Positions 36,853 through 45,481 of a stretch of 64,000 bases of DNA are shown in pieces. This DNA is from Halomarinibacterium sp034670265 (GTDB lineage: Bacteria; Bacteroidota; Bacteroidia; Flavobacteriales; Flavobacteriaceae), in contig JAXMNU010000001.1 of the NCBI GenBank assembly GCA_034670265.1, forward strand, positions 620,001 to 684,000. The letters are read 5' to 3'. Numbering within the stretch: position 1 is the stretch's first letter; every line of letters begins with the position of its first letter. A model generated the notes under the pieces. That model worked only from the letters and a program-made list of their open reading frames with translations. It ran no database searches and had not been told where the DNA came from. A program made the position numbers and the translations under genes.

Positions 36853-37362
36853 ATGGTTTACCGATTTAGAGTTATTTTAGACACCCAAGAAGATGTGTTT
36901 CGCGATATCGAAATGGATGATACCGCATCGCTGGAAGATTTTCACAATGCGATCACCCAAGCATTTGGTTTTGGCGGACAAGAAATGGCTTCTTTTTATA
37001 TGAGTAATGAATTGTGGGAGCAAGGCGAAGAATATCCTTTGTTCGATATGAGCGATGAAGGTGGATTGCCCGTTATGAGTGAATCGTTTATAGAAGACAT
37101 TTTAAATGAAGAGCAAACTCGAATGATTTATGTCTATGATTTTCTAAATATGTGGACATTTTTAGTGGAACTCGCTGAAATCGCTGAACCTGAAGACGGA
37201 AAAACCTATCCCAATTTACTTTTTGCCCACGGACAAATCCCAGAAGAAGCTCCAGAAAAAGAATTTGTCGGCGAAGCCTTAGATGATGATGACCTTGATG
37301 ACGAATATGGCTTAGACCCTGAGGATTATGACAACCTCGACTTTGACGAAAACTGGAATTAG
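36853..37362 (+). CDS. pRiA4b ORF-3-like (IS1096 TnpR-type) domain protein
   Basis: A 169-residue protein with the MVYRFRVILDTQEDVFRDIEM start and SLEDFHNAITQAFGF motif of the plasmid pRiA4b ORF-3-like family. The C-terminal quarter is very acidic (LDDDDLDDEYGLDPEDYDNLDFDE). The function is unknown; such genes occur in chromosomes and mobile elements. It stands before the four-helix-bundle cassette. Confidence 0.8.
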   Translation: MVYRFRVILDTQEDVFRDIEMDDTASLEDFHNAITQAFGFGGQEMASFYMSNELWEQGEEYPLFDMSDEGGLPVMSESFIEDILNEEQTRMIYVYDFLNMWTFLVELAEIAEPEDGKTYPNLLFAHGQIPEEAPEKEFVGEALDDDDLDDEYGLDPEDYDNLDFDENWN

Positions 37363-37376
37363 TAGTAATTGTAGCT

Positions 37377-37800
37377 AAGTTGCAAAGGGGACTAAGAAGC
37401 AAAGTTTTATAATGGATAAAAATAATAGTACGTTTAGAAAATTAGTAGTTTGGCAAAAATCTATGGATTTAGTTACTACTATTTATGTTGAACTGAAGAG
37501 TTTTCCAAATGAAGAATTGTATGCTCTCTCATCCCAAATTAAAAGAGCAGCTATTTCTATCCCCAGTAATATAGCTGAAGGCTATGGACGTAAAACAAAG
37601 AAGGAATACTCAAGATTTTTAAATATTTCAATAAGTTCTTTATTTGAGTTGCAAACCCAGCTTGAAATTTCAAAAAACTTGGCATATTTAAATCCTGAAA
37701 AATTTGATACTTTATATGAAAGTACAAGAGAAATAGAAAGAATGTTATCCAGTCTAATTCGAAAAATTGAACAATAAATAAAGTAACAAAGGGGACTGAG
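37377..37800. mobile_element. Putative four-helix-bundle cassette bounded by direct repeats
   Basis: A 20-bp direct repeat, AAGTNNCAAAGGGGACTNAG, occurs at 37377-37396 and at 37781-37800 (17 of 20 identical, with 11 contiguous bases CAAAGGGGACT). The copies are 404 bp apart and enclose one gene. Boundaries are inferred from the repeats only. Confidence 0.45.
37412..37777 (+). CDS. Four-helix-bundle protein (23S rRNA intervening-sequence/S23 type)
   Basis: A 121-residue all-helical protein of the four helix bundle family known from 23S rRNA intervening sequences and related to the Avd accessory protein of diversity-generating retroelements. Motifs are LVVWQKSMDLVTTIY, LSSQIKRAAISIPSNIAEGYGR and FLNISISSLFELQTQLEI. 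No rRNA, reverse transcriptase or variable repeat is near, so it is a stand-alone copy. Function is unknown. Confidence 0.88.
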   Translation: MDKNNSTFRKLVVWQKSMDLVTTIYVELKSFPNEELYALSSQIKRAAISIPSNIAEGYGRKTKKEYSRFLNISISSLFELQTQLEISKNLAYLNPEKFDTLYESTREIERMLSSLIRKIEQ

Positions 37801-37830
37801 CAAAAAGTAATTTAATTTAAACCTTTGAAA

Positions 37831-37854
37831 CTCTGTAACTCTGTAACTCTGTAA
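37831..37854 (+). repeat. 8-bp tandem repeat
   Basis: Three perfect copies of CTCTGTAA follow TTTGAAA and precede CTCTTAAAA, directly before the ndpA-like start. Confidence 0.85.
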
Positions 37855-37863
37855 CTCTTAAAA

Positions 37864-38922
37864 ATGATCAACCTATATAACACCCATATTTCCTCTTTAT
37901 CCATCCACAGAGTGGGAAACAAAAGCCGAAACGAATCATTATTTCTTTCTGCAGAACCCTATAAAATGGATGATGAAATTACGCCTTTATTAAAGGAGTT
38001 TTTCCTGAAACCATTTCGTGATAAGGAAGAGAATTACTTTCAGTTTTCTCACGATACCGATTTAGAGTTTCACGAATTATTCAATTTGGTTACTGAAATT
38101 TTTGATGGCCCAGAACAAGTTCATGAAGTAAGTAAAAAAGTGACCAAGTATTTATACGACCAATCCATGCACCCACATATTAAAAGTGGTGAGGTGTATG
38201 TGGCGTATTTGGAAAATCTTCAAATTGATAATGAAAAGGTAGATGCTGTAGGGATTTTTAAATCTGAATTAAAACAAGATTTTCTTCAGTTTTCTGAAAA
38301 TGAAAATCAGTTGGATGCCATTCTTCAACAAGGAATTAATCTGAATCGATTAGACAAGGGCGCATTGATTTTCAACACAAAAAAAGATGAAGGCTATAAA
38401 ATACTTTCCGTAGATAGTAATCGCTACGATGCGCGTTATTGGCTGGAAAGCTTTTTGGGTGTGGATGCCTTTCACGATGAAAATTTTCAGACTAAAAAGT
38501 ATTTAAAATTTTGTCAAGATTTTGCTCGAGATGTTGTGTTTCCTGCGGAAGACAAAAAAGAAGAAGTAATGTTTATGAATCGCGCGGTAAATCACTTTGC
38601 CAAAAACGATATGTTTGAAGAAACCGCTTTTATGAACGACGTTATAAGTAATCCAGACCTCCTCCCAGAATTTCGTCATTACAAGTCTGAAAAAGCACCT
38701 AAGTACAGTATTGAAGATTTAACCACCTTCCCTATTGCCAATACCGCTGTAACGGCAGCGCGTAAAAAGATGAAGAACACCATTAATTTGGATACCAACA
38801 TTCAGATTAAAATGGATTTTATCAATCCCGAAAGCGCCGAACGTTTTGTTGAAAAAGGTTGGGACGAGGAAAAGCAGATGTACTATTATTTAGTATATTT
38901 CAACAAAGAACATAAATCGTAA
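37864..38922 (+). CDS. Nucleoid-associated protein NdpA family
   Basis: A 352-residue protein of the NdpA/YejK nucleoid-associated family: N-terminal YNTHISSLSIHRVGNKSRNE, middle GEVYVAYLENLQIDNEKVDAVGIFKSE and a C-terminal basic region. It probably binds DNA in the nucleoid. Its start lies 9 bp after the 8-bp tandem repeat. Confidence 0.85.
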   Translation: MINLYNTHISSLSIHRVGNKSRNESLFLSAEPYKMDDEITPLLKEFFLKPFRDKEENYFQFSHDTDLEFHELFNLVTEIFDGPEQVHEVSKKVTKYLYDQSMHPHIKSGEVYVAYLENLQIDNEKVDAVGIFKSELKQDFLQFSENENQLDAILQQGINLNRLDKGALIFNTKKDEGYKILSVDSNRYDARYWLESFLGVDAFHDENFQTKKYLKFCQDFARDVVFPAEDKKEEVMFMNRAVNHFAKNDMFEETAFMNDVISNPDLLPEFRHYKSEKAPKYSIEDLTTFPIANTAVTAARKKMKNTINLDTNIQIKMDFINPESAERFVEKGWDEEKQMYYYLVYFNKEHKS

Positions 38923-38979
38923 ACCTTTATTTTTAAATTCTTTAGGAACGATTTTTGATGCTTTAAAAAGAAAAAAGTT

Positions 38980-39357
38980 ATGAAAAATCTACTCTTAAAA
39001 TCCCTGTTACTTGTTACGCTACTCTTTAGCATAAGCTGCTCAAACGACGATGAAGTAAGAACAACAACCCTTATTTTTACTCCATCTGCAAGTATTTCAA
39101 ACTCTGAAACCTTGACCTATAATTTAGGGAATTTTGGAGATAAAAACTTAACATCGATACTCACCCAAGCCAATAATGCCGAGGTAAGTGAACTTCGAGT
39201 AAACGAAACCACAGGCGAAGTGTATTATTTCTACCAGCCTAAAGCAGGATTTATTGGACGCGACTTTGTACGACTTATCACCGAAACAGGCCCTTTAGGA
39301 AGCCCAGAAAGTACCATAGCCATGCAGGCCAATATTGATATTGAGGTTTCGTTTTAA
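38980..39357 (+). CDS. Small lipoprotein of unknown function
   Basis: A 125-residue protein with a lipoprotein signal peptide (lipobox SISC, Cys at about residue 20) followed by SNDDE. The rest is beta-rich with a FDFVRLITETG-like segment. I recognise no family. It is 58 bp after the NdpA-like gene and just before the long non-coding repeat region. Confidence 0.65.
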   Translation: MKNLLLKSLLLVTLLFSISCSNDDEVRTTTLIFTPSASISNSETLTYNLGNFGDKNLTSILTQANNAEVSELRVNETTGEVYYFYQPKAGFIGRDFVRLITETGPLGSPESTIAMQANIDIEVSF

Positions 39358-39393
39358 GCAACGAATCACTTTCCACACTTTATCTATTAAATT

Positions 39394-39570
39394 CAATAGT
39401 TTAAGTACTGTTTTCCATAGTTTAAGTACTATTTTCCATCATTAAACTACTAAAAACCATCATTAAACTACTATTTTCCATCATTAAACTATCATTTTCC
39501 ATACTTAAACTCCTATAAACCATCATTTAACTTCTATTAACCATATTTAAACTACCAATTTCCATAATTT
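39394..39570. repeat. 21-bp tandem repeat array
   Basis: About eight and a half copies of a degenerate 21-bp unit (consensus CATCATTAAACTACTATTTTC) run head to tail with exact spacing from 39394. The first two units carry TTTAAGTACT in place of TTAAACTACT, close to the inverse of the core. The array starts about 35 bp after the small-lipoprotein stop. Short fragments could be read on the minus strand as MENSSLM, but stops interrupt them. Confidence 0.85.
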
Positions 39571-39801
39571 AATTAGCGCTTTGTGGGTATTCTTGTCATT
39601 CCTAGCTTGGTCTCTGTGCATAGCCGAAGTACGACACGAAATCTATTATTCGTAAAATGGATGCTTAATCAAGTCCAGCGTGACAAAGGGTTTTTTCATT
39701 CCGTGCTACGACACGGAATCTATTTGCTTCATTTTGCTATATTTGGGTTACTTCCCATAAAAATTTAGTAGAAAAAATGAATTTAATAATGGCTTTGACA
39801 A
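39571..39801. repeat. Palindromic intergenic repeats, otherwise empty region
   Basis: This part of the 444-bp gap (39358-39801) holds two related repeat copies: one near 39594-39660 (CATTCCTAGCTT...ACACGAAATCTATT) and one near 39697-39725 with the hairpin ATTCCGTG (39698-39705) and CACGGAAT (39712-39719). They share the CATTCC and ACACG(G)AAATCTATT features. A 61-codon open frame here is not credible as a gene. Confidence 0.6.
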
Positions 39802-40335
39802 ATGGATAACGAAATAAAAATACCATTAAGCAAGAATAAAATTATTGTTATTTTTTTTGGAGCATTGTTGTTTGTTTTTTTGGGGACTTGGTTTGTAATT
39901 GACCCAGAAAAATTTGCCTATCGAATATTTCATAATCCAGACATAATAAGAATTGTAGGAATCGTATCAGTAGTATTTTTTGGAATTTGCACTTTATTTA
40001 TTTTTAGAAAACTGTTTGAACAAAAATTTGGCTTAATAATTAATAAAGATGGAATTATTGATAACTCAAACGCAACAAGTATTGGATTAATAAAGTGGTC
40101 AGATATTATTGGTATTAGAGTAATTCAAGTGTTCTCTCAAAAATTTATAATGATAGATGTTTCAAATCCTGAAGAGTACATTAGACTCAAAAAAAAGGGA
40201 ATCGGAAAAATGGCAATGAAAGCTAATTACAATAAATATGGGTCTCCCATTAGTATTAATACAAATACCTTGAAAACGAATTTTACAGAATTAATTTCTT
40301 TGATTGAAAAAGAGTATGAAAAAAAGCGTGTATAA
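39802..40335 (+). CDS. STM3941-family membrane protein
   Basis: A 177-residue protein with two N-terminal membrane helices (FFGALLFVFLGTWFVI and IVGIVSVVFFGICTLFIF) and a soluble C-terminal domain with INKDGIIDNSNATSIGLIKWSDIIGI, matching the STM3941 family. Function is unknown. It is AT-rich and isolated between repeats and the ABC operon, so it may be an accessory gene; that is inference. Confidence 0.75.
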   Translation: MDNEIKIPLSKNKIIVIFFGALLFVFLGTWFVIDPEKFAYRIFHNPDIIRIVGIVSVVFFGICTLFIFRKLFEQKFGLIINKDGIIDNSNATSIGLIKWSDIIGIRVIQVFSQKFIMIDVSNPEEYIRLKKKGIGKMAMKANYNKYGSPISINTNTLKTNFTELISLIEKEYEKKRV

Positions 40336-40422
40336 TTCATTGCTATAACTCATATCCCTAAAATTGTAACAAATCCTCCCCCCACTCGTCATACATACAA
40401 CTAATCAACAAAAACCCTTTTT

Positions 40423-41319
40423 GTGCATCCTATTCTAACCATTAATAATCTTACCAAAAAATTTGGTCCAATTACCGCTGTTAATGACCTTTCCTTTACT
40501 ATAGAAAAAGGAAATGTCTATGGTATTTTAGGCCCCAACGGTAGTGGCAAATCTACTACGCTGGGTATTGTCTTAAACGTTGTTAATAAAACATCTGGGA
40601 ATTTCCATTGGTTCGATGGTAGCGATACCACCCACCACGCATTACGAAAAGTTGGCGCCATTATCGAGCGCCCTAACTTTTACCCCTATATGACGGCGCT
40701 TCAAAACCTGAAACTAGTTTGTAAAATAAAAGAAGTTCCAGAAGATAAAATACTAGAAAAACTAGAATTGGTTGGGCTTTTAGACCGAAAGGACAGTAAG
40801 TTTCAAACCTTTTCTTTGGGGATGAAACAACGCTTGGCAATTGCTTCGGCATTGTTAAACGACCCTGAAATTTTAATTCTCGATGAGCCCACCAACGGAC
40901 TCGATCCGCAGGGGATACATCAAATAAGAGAAATCATTAAAAAAATTGCAAGTCAGGGTACTACAATTTTATTGGCTTCACACCTTTTGGATGAAGTCGA
41001 AAAAGTATGTACTCACGTGGTGATTTTACGAAAAGGAGTAAGCCTCTACACAGGTAGTGTGGACGGAATGAACGCGAGTCACGGTTTTATGCTTTTGGAA
41101 AGCCCAAATAAAACTTCACTGCAAAATGCGCTGAAAGAAATGAAATCCTTTGGAAATATTAAGGAAGAAGGAAACTTACTTATTGCTTATTTAAATGAGC
41201 CCTTAGATGCTGCGACCGTAAACAAACAACTTTTTGAAAAAGGAATTACGCTGTCCAGATTAGAGAAAAAGAAAGAAAGCCTTGAAGAACAATTCCTTGA
41301 ACTTACCAAAAACAACTAA
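40423..41319 (+). CDS. ABC transporter ATP-binding protein
   Basis: A 298-residue ATPase with a GTG start. It shows Walker A GPNGSGKST (residues 37-45), a signature region FSLGMKQRLAIA and Walker B ILILDEPTNGLDP, typical of ABC-2/BcrA-type exporters with a C-terminal extension. It forms the transporter with the permease 5 bp downstream. The substrate is unknown. Confidence 0.93.
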   Translation: MHPILTINNLTKKFGPITAVNDLSFTIEKGNVYGILGPNGSGKSTTLGIVLNVVNKTSGNFHWFDGSDTTHHALRKVGAIIERPNFYPYMTALQNLKLVCKIKEVPEDKILEKLELVGLLDRKDSKFQTFSLGMKQRLAIASALLNDPEILILDEPTNGLDPQGIHQIREIIKKIASQGTTILLASHLLDEVEKVCTHVVILRKGVSLYTGSVDGMNASHGFMLLESPNKTSLQNALKEMKSFGNIKEEGNLLIAYLNEPLDAATVNKQLFEKGITLSRLEKKKESLEEQFLELTKNN

Positions 41320-41324
41320 CCACC

Positions 41325-42152
41325 ATGCTACGACTTCTCAACATAGAATTAATAAAACTGAAAACCAGTCGAGTAAGTAGAGTCCTTATTTTTGGGTATT
41401 TCTTTTTACTCACCTGTATTGCGCTTATAGCGGCAATTAAATTTGACATAGGTCCTATCCAATTTCACTTAGCCGAACAGGGAATTTTCAACTTTCCATT
41501 CATTTGGCATTTTAACACTTTTGTAGCGGCATGGTTGAAGCTTTTCCTTGCCATTATCATTGTTTCAATGGTAGCCAACGAATACAGTAATAAAACACTT
41601 AAACAGAACCTGATTGACGGTTTAAGCAAGAAAGAATTCATCCTTTCAAAGTTCTTAACGGTTATTTTGTTTTCGGTGGTTTCAGTAGTATTTGTTTTTA
41701 TAGTGTCTTTGATTTTGGGGTTAATCTATTCAGATTATAATGAAATAGGAATCATCTTTAGTGATATGCAATACCTTGTTGGGTATTTTGTAAAACTAGT
41801 TGGGTTTTTCTCTTTCTGTTTGTTGTTAGGAATCTTAATAAAACGATCTGCTTTTGCTTTAGGGTTTTTAATCCTTTGGCAAACTTTTGAAGGAATTTTT
41901 ACAGGAATATTATATTGGAAAGCGGAAGCTATTGCGCCTTATGTAACACGCTTTCTTCCGCTCAATTCAATGGCGAATCTTATAAAAGAACCAGGAACAC
42001 GATTAGGGGCTGTAAAAAGTGCAGCGAACCAATTAGGAGAAGAATTCACAAAGAATTACGATGTACAACTCTGGGATGTGCTAATTGTAATGGGATGGAC
42101 AGCCTTATTCATTTATTGGTCGTATGCCCTTTTGAATAAACGCGATTTATAA
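41325..42152 (+). CDS. ABC-2 type transporter permease
   Basis: A 275-residue membrane protein with about six helices (FGYFFLLTCIALIAAI, LFLAIIIVSMVANEYSNKTLKQNLI and others) typical of ABC-2 permeases such as those of bacitracin or antibiotic exporters. It is in one operon with the ATPase just upstream. Confidence 0.9.
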   Translation: MLRLLNIELIKLKTSRVSRVLIFGYFFLLTCIALIAAIKFDIGPIQFHLAEQGIFNFPFIWHFNTFVAAWLKLFLAIIIVSMVANEYSNKTLKQNLIDGLSKKEFILSKFLTVILFSVVSVVFVFIVSLILGLIYSDYNEIGIIFSDMQYLVGYFVKLVGFFSFCLLLGILIKRSAFALGFLILWQTFEGIFTGILYWKAEAIAPYVTRFLPLNSMANLIKEPGTRLGAVKSAANQLGEEFTKNYDVQLWDVLIVMGWTALFIYWSYALLNKRDL

Positions 42153-42226
42153 ATCGTCATCTCTTACGTGTTGATTTGTTTTAATAGCTACTAAATAGTT
42201 GTATATTTAGCTATCAAAACGTTGCT

Positions 42227-44632
42227 ATGCGTCTAATTTTACTATTTTTTTTATGCCTTTTCTCGGCTGAAACTTTCTCACAAGAGATTGAGCTTTTTCA
42301 GCAATTTAATGGAAGGTACGATTATCTGTCCTTTGGTAATACTTTAAACCAAGAGGAAAATGGGCTTTCTTCAGATTGTGTTATTTTAACTGAAAGCAGT
42401 GCCGATTTTCAATTACAAGCTGGACAACAAATTATTGCTGCATATTTATATTGGGCAGGCTCTGGAGATGGCGATTTTGATGTGATGCTAAATGCGGTTC
42501 CAATTACAGCAGAACGAACGTTTGAGTATCAACTTAATAATCTTCAAAATTATTTTGCCGCTTTTGCAGATGTTACAACTCAAGTGATAAATACTGGGAA
42601 CGGAACCTATACGCTTTCAGAATTAGATCTAACAGCCGTAATAGAAGATTATTGTGGTAACGCGACCAACTTTGGTGGATGGGCAGTTACCGTTGTTTAT
42701 GAAGATCAAACATTAAGCCTCAATCAACTTAATATCTTTGATGGAATGGAAGGGGTTTCCCAAAACAACACAAATCTAACCATCACATTAGAAAACTTAA
42801 ATGTTTTAGACAATATAGGTGCTAAAATTGGTTTTTTAGCTTGGGAAGGTGACTCGGGCTTAGCAGTTAATGAAACCCTTAGAATTAACGGAAATATTAT
42901 TAGTAATCCCCCGTTAAACCCTGCCGATAATGCTTTTAACGGAACCAATAGTTTTACCAATTCTGACCAGCTTTTTAATATGGATATTGACTTTTACAAT
43001 ATCGAAAATAACATACAGCCGGGAGATCAAAGCGCACTTATCGAGCTTACATCGGGACAGGATTTGGTTATGATAAATAATATTGTTACAGTCTTAAATA
43101 CTGAATTACCCGATGCATCAGTACTTATGGATTCGGTTACCTATAATCCAGAGTGCGGTAATCAAGATATTGCCATTGAATACACAATTTTTAACGTAAA
43201 CAGTACTGACATACTTCCAGTAGGTACAACACTTGGTTTTTATGCTAACAATACACTTATAGATACTACAGAAACTACTGTAGATTTAGGAATTGATGAA
43301 CAAGAAAGCGGGAGTATTTTCTTAACAATTCCTGCAACTGTACCAGCCGATTTTACCTTGCGTGCATTTGTTGATCCCTTTTCAGAAATAAATGAATTAA
43401 GAGAAGATAATAATGAAGATACTACTGAAATCCATCTACTTGTATTCCCAGAAATTGTCGGGCTTACAGATTTAGAGCAATGTGACGTGTTTGGTGAAGA
43501 GATTTTCGATTTAACTGAAGCAACTTCACAAATAGACCCTATTTACACGACTACTTTCCACCTAACCGAAGACGAGGCACTTAATGACCAAAATCCAATA
43601 ACAAATCCAGAAAGTTTCGAAAACCCAATCAACCCGCAAGAGATATGGATACGGGTTTCTAATCCAGATTGTTTTGTAACAGATAGCTTTCAAGTAGAAG
43701 TAATTATTTGCCCATTGCCCGATGCTACAGTTAGTATAGACAACGAAATATTTGCGTGCCGTCAGCGAGATTTATTAATAGAATATACTGTATATAATAC
43801 CCTTGGAACCAATATTCTTCCCTCGGGTACTCAAGTAGCCTTTTATGCCGATGGTTTATTAATTGCTCAAGCCGAAACGCAAAATAATATTCCTATTGGT
43901 GGAAGCGAACCTGGGGTCTTGGAAGTGAACCTTCCCGAAGGTATTCCCAATCAATTTACACTTTTGGCTGTGGTTGATGACGATGGAACGGGAGAAGGTA
44001 GTGTAGAAGAATTAAATGAATTCAATAACGAGTTTGAAATTTTAGTCACTTATGGAACAATTCCCCCTATGGGTGATTTACCAGATTTAACTGAATGTGA
44101 CAAAGGTTTTGAAACAGCCACTTTTAACCTTTTAAATGAAGATCTATTAGATGCTATTACCGCAAATACTCAAGGAACTGTTCAATTTTTTACTTCCCTA
44201 GCTGAAGCTACCGTAAACCTCAACCCTATTCAAAACCCTGGTGAATTTGAAAATACAAGCAATCCTCAGACTATTTATGTTCGTTTGGAAAATGAAATTT
44301 GTTTTACCACATCGTCTTTCAATCTTTTAGTTGAAAAATGTCCACCTATGATCCCCGATGGTATTTCTCCCAATGGTGACGGGCTAAACGATGTATTTAA
44401 AATTTATTATATCGTAAATGTATTTCCAGATTTTAACCTAAAAATTTACAGTCGAGAAGGAAATTTAATTTACGAAGGTGGAAATGATGATGGGCTTTGG
44501 GATGCCATTCCAAACCTTGGGATTCTTCAGCAAAACAAAGTAGTTCCCGTAGGTACATATTTCTATGTTTTACATTTAAATGACCCTGAGTATCCTGAAC
44601 CTTTTATTGGAAATGTGTATGTAAATTATTAA
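42227..44632 (+). CDS. Secreted gliding-motility C-terminal domain protein (T9SS type B target)
   Basis: An 801-residue protein with a signal peptide (FFLCLFSAETFSQ). The N-terminal domain (about 20-290) is an all-beta region resembling DUF3344-type modules. Two CARDB-like domains follow (about 290-400 and 490-600, with PDASVLMDSVTYN and PDATVSIDNEIFA starts). Near the end is IPDGISPNGDGLNDVFKI, then GNVYVNY, the gliding-motility-associated CHU_C type B sorting domain. It is expected to be exported by T9SS and anchored to the surface. Confidence 0.88.
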   Translation: MRLILLFFLCLFSAETFSQEIELFQQFNGRYDYLSFGNTLNQEENGLSSDCVILTESSADFQLQAGQQIIAAYLYWAGSGDGDFDVMLNAVPITAERTFEYQLNNLQNYFAAFADVTTQVINTGNGTYTLSELDLTAVIEDYCGNATNFGGWAVTVVYEDQTLSLNQLNIFDGMEGVSQNNTNLTITLENLNVLDNIGAKIGFLAWEGDSGLAVNETLRINGNIISNPPLNPADNAFNGTNSFTNSDQLFNMDIDFYNIENNIQPGDQSALIELTSGQDLVMINNIVTVLNTELPDASVLMDSVTYNPECGNQDIAIEYTIFNVNSTDILPVGTTLGFYANNTLIDTTETTVDLGIDEQESGSIFLTIPATVPADFTLRAFVDPFSEINELREDNNEDTTEIHLLVFPEIVGLTDLEQCDVFGEEIFDLTEATSQIDPIYTTTFHLTEDEALNDQNPITNPESFENPINPQEIWIRVSNPDCFVTDSFQVEVIICPLPDATVSIDNEIFACRQRDLLIEYTVYNTLGTNILPSGTQVAFYADGLLIAQAETQNNIPIGGSEPGVLEVNLPEGIPNQFTLLAVVDDDGTGEGSVEELNEFNNEFEILVTYGTIPPMGDLPDLTECDKGFETATFNLLNEDLLDAITANTQGTVQFFTSLAEATVNLNPIQNPGEFENTSNPQTIYVRLENEICFTTSSFNLLVEKCPPMIPDGISPNGDGLNDVFKIYYIVNVFPDFNLKIYSREGNLIYEGGNDDGLWDAIPNLGILQQNKVVPVGTYFYVLHLNDPEYPEPFIGNVYVNY

Positions 44633-44669
44633 GTAAGATTTAGTAATTTAGAACGTCTTAAACTTTACT

Positions 44670-45479
44670 ATGTCTGAAACAAATGCATATATACTAGGTA
44701 CCGATCAATTAGAATTACACCGTCTTGGTATACAACACCAAGTATGGGCAACCGAGGCACAAAAAGGATGGGATTTAGCTCAATTTAATGCAGGTCAAAC
44801 TTTACTGGATTTAGGTTGTGGACCCGGGTTTTGCACGCAAGAACTTGCTTATATCACGGGTGCTACTGGAAAGGTTATAGGTGTAGATAAATCGGAAGGA
44901 TTTATGAACCACATCAGCCAAATTGCTCAATTAAACCATTTAAATATTGAAGCCATTTGTATCGATTTCAACGACTTACAGTTAGAGCCTAACAGCCTTG
45001 ACGGAATGTATTGCCGTTGGGCATTGGCTTGGATTCCTAACCCAAAAGAAATTTTGAAAAAAGTGTATGATGCTCTAAAACCCGGCGGTAAAATAGTGAT
45101 TCATGAATATTACGATTGGTCCACCCATCAAATTGAACCTAACTTACCTGCTCTTAGTAAAGCCATTAAAGCAGCTTACCAAAGTTTTGGGGATATGGAT
45201 GCAGACCTTAATATTGGTCGCCATCTACCACGCATTTTCAATGAGTTGGGAATGAAAGTAACACACACCCGCCCGATGCAAAAATTAGCAACCACAAAGG
45301 ACTTAGTCTGGCAATGGCCAAAATCATTTTATGAAAGTTTTTTTCCTCGCTTAACCGAAACAGGGTACTTAAATAAAGAAGATGTTACTAATGCCCTAAA
45401 GGATTTTTCGGTTTTAGAAAATACGCCAGGAGCTACTATTTGCTGCCCTTTGATGGTGGAAGTGATTGCTGAAAAATAA
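44670..45479 (+). CDS. SAM-dependent methyltransferase
   Basis: A 269-residue methyltransferase with motif I TLLDLGCGPGFCTQELAYI near residue 46, a GVDKSEGFM motif II and FYESFFPRLTETGY at the C-terminus. It converges with pcm, 3 bp apart. The substrate is unknown. Confidence 0.85.
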   Translation: MSETNAYILGTDQLELHRLGIQHQVWATEAQKGWDLAQFNAGQTLLDLGCGPGFCTQELAYITGATGKVIGVDKSEGFMNHISQIAQLNHLNIEAICIDFNDLQLEPNSLDGMYCRWALAWIPNPKEILKKVYDALKPGGKIVIHEYYDWSTHQIEPNLPALSKAIKAAYQSFGDMDADLNIGRHLPRIFNELGMKVTHTRPMQKLATTKDLVWQWPKSFYESFFPRLTETGYLNKEDVTNALKDFSVLENTPGATICCPLMVEVIAEK

Positions 45480-45481
45480 TG

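Noticed and set aside
37412..37777. Diversity-generating retroelement suggested by the Avd-like four-helix-bundle protein
   Set aside because: No reverse transcriptase, template repeat or variable repeat is visible in the window.
39394..39570. CRISPR-like array
   Set aside because: The 21-bp units are head to tail with no unique spacers and no cas gene is near.
39394..39570. Minus-strand peptide repeat (MENSSLM-like) in the 21-bp array
   Set aside because: Stops occur within the array and no start or signal is present.
39583..39768. 61-codon open frame on the plus strand
   Set aside because: It is made of intergenic repeat sequence and has no support as a gene.
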